This document shows positions 1 through 5,638 of a stretch of 16,971 nucleotides of DNA, one piece after another. The notes below the pieces were generated by a model that saw nothing but the letters and a program-made list of their open reading frames with translations, was not told the DNA's origin and ran no database searches. Each line of letters starts with the position of its first letter. Within the stretch, counting starts at the first letter, position 1. The position numbers and the translations under genes are program-made. This stretch comes from an uncultured Lachnospiraceae bacterium (GTDB lineage: Bacteria > Bacillota > Clostridia > Lachnospirales > Lachnospiraceae): NCBI GenBank assembly GCA_934385475.1, contig CAKRPS010000047.1, forward strand, positions 1-16,971. The letters run 5' to 3'.

Positions 1-34
1 GAACTTTCTTCTTATTTTTTGAGCATTCCCCCAT
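1..34 (-). CDS. Possible 5' end of a gene leaving the window
   Basis: A minus-strand ATG at 34 opens a frame that runs without a stop to the window edge (MGECSKNKKKV). Upstream there is a GAGGAG motif about 12 bases from the ATG, a little far for a ribosome binding site, and a TATAAT hexamer at 80-75 that would give a leader of about 34 bases. No convincing -35 element precedes it. Eleven codons are too few to recognise a family, so this is only a candidate. Confidence 0.25.
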   Translation of the reverse strand, partial: MGECSKNKKKV

Positions 35-144
35 ATTCGATATTTTCTCCTCTACAGAATATGTAATTGCCTTTATTATACCTTCTTTTTCATGATGCGT
101 ATACTCTATATGGAGATTTTACCTGGATTTTGTACAGAAAAAGA

Positions 145-186
145 GTCATTGTTGCACATTTTTCTGATATTTTGTGCAACAATGAC
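145..186 (-). terminator. Intrinsic terminator after the nucleotidase remnant
   Basis: Two 14-base arms (145-158 and 173-186) are perfect reverse complements around a 14-base AT-rich loop. Read on the minus strand, the hairpin begins 27 bases past the stop codon at 214 and is followed by a T-rich stretch (CTCTTTTTC). The plus-strand side is also T-rich, so it could work in both directions. Confidence 0.75.
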
Positions 187-213
187 CTTCACTTTTTCTA
201 TCCATTCAACATT

Positions 214-1319
214 CTATTCTTTCACAACTAATCTTCCTTCTACCTCTCTGAAAAGATGCGGATTCATCATCATATATTCCTCAATGATATCCCGATAAGA
301 GGTCGCCAGCACCCGAGGCGGTGCATTAGGCTTTAGCTCCTCCAGCGAAATGTCCAGGAAATTCTGCATATTCATATAATGAAATTTGGATAACGCAATG
401 GTATAAAGTTTCTGTTTATCCAATGCTTTTCCATCCAGTGTCAATGTTTCGAACTCCTGCTGTCCGCGAGACCAGGTAATCTGCATTCCATGGGAAAACT
501 GGTAAAATTCTGTATGCTCCCCCTCAAATGCTTCTTCCCGTAAAATACGCCGCAGCATTCGTTCAATCTGTGTACCATTCACCCGTAACATATACACGGT
601 TTCATCATAGGGAAGGCATTCTACAAGATCCTGATAATGAACCACCGGTCCTAGTCCATAGCTCCGAATTGCTCCTGAACCCATCAGCATCAAGTCGACT
701 CTCAGGCTGTCACATAATATATCTGCAATGAGATTTCCCAGTGCAGTCTCCTGATTTCTTGCCGGGTGCGTCAGACAATTCGTAAACCTTGTTACAATGC
801 GGTCATATTTTTTAAACCAATATGTGTCAGAAGAACGGTAAAGTCAATATCAATCCCATTATACGCATTGCAGATATTTCCCACTTCCAACGCAGCCTCT
901 CCGATATCCACAAAAGAACCTATCAGTTCATCCGCCTTTGTCTGTGCCAGAATATCCTCTGTAATAATTCCTATGAAAAGAATCTTCATCCCATCCATCT
1001 CTGCAATGTAGAATGGTTGAAACAAGCGTCTACGGTTGGCACGGATATGAAAATTCGCATTGATAATCGGAAAATTTGCACATTTTTCCAGAAACAAAAG
1101 ATGGGATAAGCCATAATCTACCTCATGATTCCCAATTGTTGCCACATCCGGTCCCAATAAATTCATAATGCCAATGGTGGATACACCCTTATATTCCGAA
1201 TCAATGACGGAACCACGAAACATATCTCCCGCAATCGCATAGAGTACGTTTTTTTCCTGCCTCCGGACCATGTTTACATAGCCAGAGAGAAATGACACTC
1301 CTCCCTCCCTATTCCATAT
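214..1319 (-). pseudogene. Broken 5'-nucleotidase-family metallophosphatase (truncated and frameshifted)
   Basis: The two halves sit in different frames. The upstream half (about 1319-792) has the metallophosphatase signatures AGDMFRGS and IGNHEVDYG, then LLTHIG. The downstream half (through 693-214) has the C-terminal substrate domain, with MGSGAIRSYG, YQDLVECLPYDETV and a conserved tail. Intact relatives are UshA/YfkN-like secreted or surface enzymes that hydrolyse nucleotides, using two metals held by the phosphoesterase domain. Reading in the -1 frame from about 816 restores a clean family-like join (FKKYDRIVTRFTNCLTHPARN), so one frameshift separates the halves. The first metal motif (usually a D-x-H near the N terminus) is missing: the frame meets a stop at 1322-1320 and its first usable codon is a GTG at 1298. 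The upstream lipoprotein gene ends only about 10 bases earlier. No signal peptide remains. With both a lost N terminus and a frameshift, a decayed gene is the simplest reading; a sequencing error could explain only the second lesion. Confidence 0.85.
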
Positions 1320-1329
1320 TCACGGTTCC

Positions 1330-2808
1330 TTAACGATATGACACTTGCGTAATTCCCTCCGGGTAATCCAAATCCTGACTTTCATCCTCCACTGTACAGT
1401 TGGTAAATACGATAGTATTGTTCGGCGGGTTATATCCTTCCTCCAAAAAGACCTGGTACTTATTGCCTCTGAACTGGCAATTCTCGAAGTCGACCCCAAG
1501 AGACTCCTGACAGGTTATGAATGGACTGCCCTCTGATTTTGTTTCATTTCCTATAATCTTGCAATCATAAAAATCCATGCTGTAGCAGCCAATAAAGGAA
1601 AACATACTGTACTGTTCACTGGTCATAAAGCTGCAATTGTTAAATGTGACTACTTCTGCCGCTGAAAACCATACAAGACCATAGGTACACTCATAAATGT
1701 CTGTATCGTCTACTGTTAAATTAAAAATACTATAAGCTTCTATTCCATAGGTTCCACTTCCATATAAATTACAGTTATCAATTTCTATATAGCTGCATCG
1801 ATTAAGATAAATCACACTGCCGGTACAATATCCGGGTTCCACTTCATGACCGCAGGTCAGGCCGCGTAGTGTAATCTCATGACAGTCTTCAAATCCCAGC
1901 GTTCTTGCATAAGAATTTTCTGTACTGAGTTCCACTCTGGCACCTTCTTCCGCTTCGATACATAGATTCTCCACATTTTGCACCGTATACTCTGCCAGAC
2001 CCTCATAACTCTCTATCCAGTCAATATTAGGATTTTTTATGCTATCACAGTTAAGATCGCTGAAATTATACGTTCCTTCTTTCAGGATAATCTTGGTCCG
2101 GTTCTGAATCGCCTCTACCAGCTCCTGAACTGTAGATACCGTTACCTCATTCACATACTGATATTCTTTTTTCTGCTCCATTTCCTTTGAACCTACCCGC
2201 AGATATGTGCAGATCATTACATGCTCCAGTCCCGTTTCCTTCCATAACTCCTGTTCGCAATAGCGGAGTTCATTTTCTCCAATCAGAGTCAGGGTTCGCA
2301 CTGTATCTTTTTCATCACGCCGGTTTTTTAACCGCGCCACAGGCTGACCATCCGAAGTAGGATCCTGTTTTACAAGGGCCATTCCATTTATTGATTGCAT
2401 TTCGTATCCAGTGCGGCTGTAATCCGCATACAGGCTGTTTTCTTCCTCGTATATGAGAATCTCGGAGAAAATCCACTCATGCTCTGCATAATAGTACGGA
2501 TTATTAACCGATGGTTCTGTATCATCTATAGAATCGCTATACTCAAAACCAACAAGCATCCAGTCTCCACAAAAATCATCCCAATCACCGTCCACTGATC
2601 CAGTAGTTTCTGTTTCTGTTTCCTCTTCTGTTTCTGTTTCCTCTTCTGTTTCTGTTTTTGTTTCCGCTTCCACATCTGTTTCCTGCTTTGTTCCTGGCTT
2701 CGGAGTTAATTTTTTATCTTCTGGATTTTTCCCACATGCACTTAATAATACTGCTGAAAGCATGGCTGTTATAACCAGTATCACTCCTTGTACTTGTAAT
2801 TTTTTCAT
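1330..2808 (-). CDS. Surface lipoprotein with Glu/Thr linker and right-handed beta-helix domain
   Basis: This 492-residue protein starts at an ATG preceded by AGGGAGA six bases upstream. Residues 1-25 form a lipoprotein signal: basic start, hydrophobic stretch, lipobox LLSAC with the lipidated Cys at 25. Residues about 42-70 are a Glu/Thr-rich spacer, probably crossing the wall. Residues about 78-210 form a small domain opening with FCGDWMLVGFEY and ending in a strand like CTYLRVG, perhaps a lipocalin-like barrel. From about 222 to the end, repeated short strands with Asn, Cys and aromatic residues (DNCNLYGSG, FNNCSFMT, FYDCKIIGN, FENCQFRGN) look like rungs of a right-handed parallel beta-helix, as in pectate-lyase-like and carbohydrate-binding surface proteins. 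No catalytic residues can be assigned, so the function (glycan binding, adhesion or polysaccharide cleavage) is unknown. The leader contains the inverted-repeat boxes annotated separately. The nucleotidase remnant follows almost directly. Confidence 0.88.
   Translation of the reverse strand: MKKLQVQGVILVITAMLSAVLLSACGKNPEDKKLTPKPGTKQETDVEAETKTETEEETETEEETETETTGSVDGDWDDFCGDWMLVGFEYSDSIDDTEPSVNNPYYYAEHEWIFSEILIYEEENSLYADYSRTGYEMQSINGMALVKQDPTSDGQPVARLKNRRDEKDTVRTLTLIGENELRYCEQELWKETGLEHVMICTYLRVGSKEMEQKKEYQYVNEVTVSTVQELVEAIQNRTKIILKEGTYNFSDLNCDSIKNPNIDWIESYEGLAEYTVQNVENLCIEAEEGARVELSTENSYARTLGFEDCHEITLRGLTCGHEVEPGYCTGSVIYLNRCSYIEIDNCNLYGSGTYGIEAYSIFNLTVDDTDIYECTYGLVWFSAAEVVTFNNCSFMTSEQYSMFSFIGCYSMDFYDCKIIGNETKSEGSPFITCQESLGVDFENCQFRGNKYQVFLEEGYNPPNNTIVFTNCTVEDESQDLDYPEGITQVSYR
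2612..2665 (-). repeat. 18-bp tandem repeat coding for ETETEE units
   Basis: On the plus strand GTTTCTGTTTCCTCTTCT occurs twice exactly (2612-2629, 2630-2647), followed by a diverged third copy (2648-2665). The period is a multiple of three, so changes in copy number would lengthen or shorten the Glu/Thr spacer of the lipoprotein without breaking the frame. Confidence 0.8.
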
Positions 2809-2871
2809 ATTAATCTCCCTCCATCATTCATATGCTTTAAAATCTGTTTCTTTCCTCCTTTATACCTGATT

Positions 2872-2935
2872 TCAATCATTCCGTATATACTAATGATTGG
2901 AAAAAAACCTCTATAAACAAAAATTCCAATCATTA
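2872..2935 (-). promoter_or_regulatory. Inverted-repeat boxes in the lipoprotein leader
   Basis: Copies of the box CCAATCATTA or its core alternate in orientation: CAATCATT at 2873-2880, its complement at 2892-2899, and CCAATCATTA at 2926-2935. The arms 2891-2902 and 2924-2935 are 12-base perfect reverse complements. A fourth copy with one change (2956-2965) belongs to the hairpin annotated separately. The boxes could be operator sites or, in RNA, competing hairpins. No convincing -35/-10 pair was found between 2809 and 3000. An AAGGAGG motif at 2860-2854 has no ATG at ribosome-binding distance. Confidence 0.45.
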
Positions 2936-2965
2936 TCATACTATATATAGTGTAATAACGATTGG
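2926..2965 (-). terminator. 40-bp near-palindrome with T-tracts on both sides
   Basis: The outer arms (CCAATCATTA at 2926-2935 and TAACGATTGG at 2956-2965) and the inner palindrome ACTATATATAGT (2940-2951) share one centre of symmetry. Together they form a hairpin with 17 of 20 pairs matched. In the minus-strand transcript two of the three mismatches become G-U pairs. T-rich sequence follows on either strand (AATTTTTGTTT on minus, TTTTTC on plus). It lies about 40 bases past the stop of the orphan coding tail at 3005, so a bidirectional terminator is likely. A large operator or the end of a small mobile repeat are the alternatives. Confidence 0.5.
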
Positions 2966-3004
2966 TTTTTCTAAATGTAGTGTTCTTATGCTTCTATTAC
3001 GTTA

Positions 3005-3157
3005 TCACCAGACCCAGACTGTACTTTCTGATCCAGAATCTTCATCCTCCTGAGTGATATCCGTTCCTCTGATCTGCATCTCGCATAATCCTCCGTCTTC
3101 ATGTGCCAGTGCTGAATCAGTATTCCTTCCGGATTGTTTTTTGCTGTATTCTTTTAC
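3005..3157 (-). pseudogene. Orphan coding tail without a start codon
   Basis: A 50-codon minus-strand frame ends at TGA (3007-3005) with the acidic tail TQEDEDSGSESTVWVW. It has no plausible start: a stop lies just upstream of 3157, and the only in-frame Met is residue 27, without a ribosome binding site. Its position between the intron remnant and a terminator-like hairpin suggests the 3' end of a gene whose front was deleted. I do not recognise the family, and it could be chance coding. Confidence 0.25.
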
Positions 3158-3309
3158 TTACCAGAGATATCGCAGCCGGAATCATCTATAGGAGTCTCTT
3201 TTCCATTTTCCTATGGAAATCTTTGGCTGGACTGGAGCAGAAATTTCTGAAATTGCCACCCCTGTGCTTTTATTTCACTATGGATTATCCCTGTAGAATA
3301 TAAATCTGC

Positions 3310-3455
3310 AAAGTGGGGAGCATCACCCGAAGCGGTGCTTATGTCATTCAGCCTACTTCCATGAAATCTCTTTCCTTTGCTTTCGGCTATATCCTTCCCA
3401 CTACCGGGCGGATTCGGGACTTTAACCCGTTAGAAACGTTCGCCGCTAGGCGCAC
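3310..3455 (-). mobile_element. Truncated group IIC intron (5' end, domain I)
   Basis: Read on the minus strand from 3455, the sequence starts with GTGCGCC, matching the GUGYG 5' end of group II introns. It continues with the domain I landmarks GGGTTAAAGTCCCGAA and ATAGCCGAAAGCAAAGG in the right order. These correspond to GGGUGAGAGUCCCGAA and UUAGCCUAACGCAAGGG in the Oceanobacillus iheyensis group IIC intron, as I recall that sequence. The 5' splice boundary falls 7 bases past the htrA terminator stem, and group IIC introns are known to insert directly after such hairpins. No reverse transcriptase/maturase frame and no domain V hairpin follow, so the element is a dead 5' fragment. The left limit (about 3310) is approximate: resemblance fades after the GCACCGCTTCGGGTGATGC hairpin. 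Confidence 0.8.
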
Positions 3456-3462
3456 TAGCAAA

Positions 3463-3498
3463 AAATCACCCCGGTTCTTTGGCAAACCGGGGTGATTT
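3463..3498 (-). terminator. Intrinsic terminator of htrA
   Basis: The 14-base arms AAATCACCCCGGTT (3463-3476) and AACCGGGGTGATTT (3485-3498) are perfect reverse complements with an 8-base loop. On the minus strand the stem runs into six T residues. It begins about 20 bases after the htrA stop and also forms the 5' exon of the intron remnant. Confidence 0.95.
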
Positions 3499-3518
3499 CA
3501 TTTTCTCTGTTATACTTT

Positions 3519-5096
3519 TTACTGTACTTTGTCACCAAGTGTGATCGTCACCGTCTTGCTTTCATAACCGCCGTTGCCGACTGTCATGATCTTCATTTCA
3601 ACCTGCTCTCCTTTGGCATGGAACTGTAATTCCTCCTGCAGTTCATCCATGGAACTGATCTTCTGACCTGCAAACTCTGTGATGATGTCACCCTTCTGTA
3701 ATCCTGCCTGTGCAGACGGTGTATTCTCATATACCTGCACTACATAGACACCTTCCGGCATACCGTAGGTTTCCACAACATCCTGTGTCACCGTAATTCC
3801 TGATATGCCAAGATAACCTCTTTCTTCCTCTGCAACTCTGTTCTTGGTCTCCTTCAGCATAAGATCCGCAATGATCGGATTGGCTGCTGAAATCGGGATT
3901 GCATATCCCATGCCCTCTACAGTGCTTCCACCAATCTTGTTGGAGTTGATACCGATTACCTCACCTTTGAGGTTCAAAAGTGCACCACCGGAGTTACCGG
4001 GGTTGATTGCTGCATCTGTCTGGATAAAGGTTCCAGTTGAACCGTCTGAAAGTTCAATGCATCTGTTCAGGGCACTGATAACACCGGTTGTTACAGACTG
4101 TCCATAACCGAGAGAGTTACCGATCGCAATCGCCGGTTCGCCCACTGTCAGGGAATCTGAATCTCCTAATGTTGCTACTGTAATCTCATTCAGGGTAGCT
4201 GCATCAATGCTGTCGACCGGAACTGCGATCACCGCAAGATCCATATCGGCATCTGTACCCTTTACAAAGGCTTCTGCCTCACTGTCTTCCACGAATTTTA
4301 CAGTCAGTTTGTCGGCACCTTCGATTACATGATAGTTGGTTACGATCAACAGCTCCGAATCATTCTTTCCAACGATAATACCGGAACCGCTTCCTTCTCC
4401 TTCACTGGTCATTGCCTGACCGAAGTACGAGATCGTCTCTGTAAAATGATTGTTGATGGACACGATAGAAGGCATAACCTCCGACACAACGTTTGTCACA
4501 TCCGTAACAACTGTGGTTGCTGTCTCTGTCTGCTTTGTCGTGGTTGCCGTATCTGCGCTCTGCACTTCACCGGATGCCGCCGTTACCGCGTTGTTCGTCA
4601 CCGCCTCACTAACCTGCTGCGTCTCTGCCTTGGTATTCACACCGGATACCGTTTCTACCACATAGAATCCCAGTCCCGCAAATACACCAAAGAACAAGCC
4701 TAAACCAACGCAGGCCAAAGCCTTCTTAAAATATCCATTTCCGGTTTTCGGCTTTTTCTCTTTCTTATGTGCCGCCTGTGCATAATTATTTGGATATGTG
4801 TTGCCATATTGATAGCTTCCTGCATTATGACTGTAGGTACCACCTGTCTGATAGGCACTGCCTGTGCTCTGTGTACTCTGATAGCTGTTGGTACTGCCTG
4901 TGTTCTGTCCACTTTGATAGGTACTGCCTGTGTTCTGCGTACCTTGATAAGTGCTGCCCTGCGTTGAAGCATTCTGATAGGTACTTCCCTGATAGCTGCT
5001 CCCCTGATAGGTGTTTCCTGTGTTATGCTGATAGGGTGTATTCTGGTTTGCAGCATCGCTATGTGAATAATCATTTGGATAATTGTTATCGTACAT
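3519..5096 (-). CDS. htrA: HtrA/DegP-type membrane-anchored serine protease with PDZ domain
   Basis: This trypsin-like (S1C) protease degrades or handles misfolded proteins outside the membrane. The chosen ATG at 5096 has GGAAGGA about five to eight bases upstream; longer in-frame starts have no ribosome binding site. The product is 525 residues. Residues about 1-105 are a cytoplasmic Tyr/Gln/Ser/Thr/Gly-rich tail with repeated STYQ/NTG units, followed by a basic patch (HKKEKKPK) and one membrane helix at about 126-147. A Thr/Val-rich linker leads to the protease domain. The catalytic triad is visible: His256 (VTNYHVIEG), Asp286 (ADMDLAVIAV) and Ser369 (PGNSGGALLN). One PDZ domain covers about 427-521, with YLGISG near its start and AGLQKGDIITEFAGQKI. 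The gene overlaps the preceding small gene by 11 bases and ends in a strong terminator. Regulation is not visible; relatives are often induced by envelope stress. Confidence 0.96.
   Translation of the reverse strand: MYDNNYPNDYSHSDAANQNTPYQHNTGNTYQGSSYQGSTYQNASTQGSTYQGTQNTGSTYQSGQNTGSTNSYQSTQSTGSAYQTGGTYSHNAGSYQYGNTYPNNYAQAAHKKEKKPKTGNGYFKKALACVGLGLFFGVFAGLGFYVVETVSGVNTKAETQQVSEAVTNNAVTAASGEVQSADTATTTKQTETATTVVTDVTNVVSEVMPSIVSINNHFTETISYFGQAMTSEGEGSGSGIIVGKNDSELLIVTNYHVIEGADKLTVKFVEDSEAEAFVKGTDADMDLAVIAVPVDSIDAATLNEITVATLGDSDSLTVGEPAIAIGNSLGYGQSVTTGVISALNRCIELSDGSTGTFIQTDAAINPGNSGGALLNLKGEVIGINSNKIGGSTVEGMGYAIPISAANPIIADLMLKETKNRVAEEERGYLGISGITVTQDVVETYGMPEGVYVVQVYENTPSAQAGLQKGDIITEFAGQKISSMDELQEELQFHAKGEQVEMKIMTVGNGGYESKTVTITLGDKVQ
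4800..5040 (-). repeat. Degenerate tandem repeats coding for the HtrA cytoplasmic tail
   Basis: The DNA coding for the Tyr/Gln/Ser/Thr/Gly-rich tail is internally repetitive. The 18-mer GGTACTGCCTGTGTTCTG occurs exactly at 4890-4907 and 4920-4937, a 30-base period matching a ten-residue unit containing NTGSTYQ. Shorter GATAGGT/GATAGCT units flank it. All repeats keep the frame, so length could vary between strains. Confidence 0.7.
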
Positions 5097-5517
5097 ATAA
5101 ATCCTTCCTTTCCGGATGTTGTCCTTTTTCTTTACTATGTGGACAGTATAAAACCCAATTGTGTTCAAATTGTGATAAAAATTTAGAAACTTTGTGTTCA
5201 AATTTGCTTGCATCTATTACATAACACAGCAGATTATTTTTGGATACAACCGGAATCATCGCCAGCACATCTTTATCAACACATTCATATATTTCACTAA
5301 TAGTATCTTTTTTCAGCCAACAAATCTCTTTTTCATTGTTATACTGATCTTTGAATATTTCCGAAAAAGACTCATATATATACTCTTCTTTTTTTGTATC
5401 ATATTTAAAATCGTAAGAAAACTTTCTTCCAGATTCCATAAATGTTATGCCTAATTCACATACATCGCTCTCTGTAAATATATTAGACATTAAACTATTT
5501 TTCTTATTCAAAAGCAC
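5086..5517 (-). CDS. Small AT-rich protein of unknown function overlapping htrA
   Basis: This frame of up to 143 residues lies between the glmS terminator and htrA and overlaps the htrA start by 11 bases, so the two may be translationally coupled. The start is uncertain. GTG (5517), TTG (5511, five bases after AGGG) and ATG (5490, no ribosome binding site) are all in frame; TTG at 5511 has the best spacing. The product is rich in Lys, Glu, Phe and Tyr, has no signal peptide or membrane segment, and contains stretches such as DVLAMIPVVSKNNLLCYVID and FLSQFEHNWVLYCPHS that look like folded protein. The end is basic (HPERKDLYVR), where the codons also serve as the htrA ribosome binding site. The gene is visibly more AT-rich than its neighbours, hinting at separate origin. 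I do not recognise a family; it could be a fragment of a longer protein. Confidence 0.55.
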   Translation of the reverse strand: MLLNKKNSLMSNIFTESDVCELGITFMESGRKFSYDFKYDTKKEEYIYESFSEIFKDQYNNEKEICWLKKDTISEIYECVDKDVLAMIPVVSKNNLLCYVIDASKFEHKVSKFLSQFEHNWVLYCPHSKEKGQHPERKDLYVR

Positions 5518-5584
5518 CCTTTTTATATCATTAATTATTTTTTATGCAATTTTTTTTCATCAAAAATATATCTGCATAAAAAAA

Positions 5585-5608
5585 ACGGCAGCCGTTTCCG
5601 ACTGCCGT
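5585..5608 (-). terminator. Intrinsic terminator of glmS
   Basis: The arms ACGGCAG (5585-5591) and CTGCCGT (5602-5608) pair perfectly and are followed on the minus strand by a run of eight T residues. It begins about 30 bases past the glmS stop and separates the operon from the small gene and htrA. Confidence 0.9.
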
Positions 5609-5638
5609 CTCATTTTTATTTTCTATATTATATTCACA

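Noticed and set aside
2809..2862. Tiny leader peptide ending in ATGA over the lipoprotein start (MNDGGRLI)
   Set aside because: The AAGGAGG motif is more than 20 bases from its ATG, and eight codons give no independent support.
3400..3455. Integron attC-like or tRNA-like motifs (GTTAGAA, TTTAAC, GGGTTAAAGTCCCGAATCC)
   Set aside because: The attC-like boxes are adjacent instead of framing a long hairpin, no cloverleaf can be drawn, and group IIC intron domain I explains the sequence better.
3313..3495. Plus-strand 60-codon frame over the intron and terminator
   Set aside because: It is the antisense of structured RNA sequence (intron domain I and a terminator), with no ribosome binding site or family likeness.
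5097..5213. N-terminal extension of HtrA to an ATG at 5213
   Set aside because: There is no ribosome binding site at 5213, the extension overlaps the small gene in another frame, and the ATG at 5096 has a proper GGAAGGA site.
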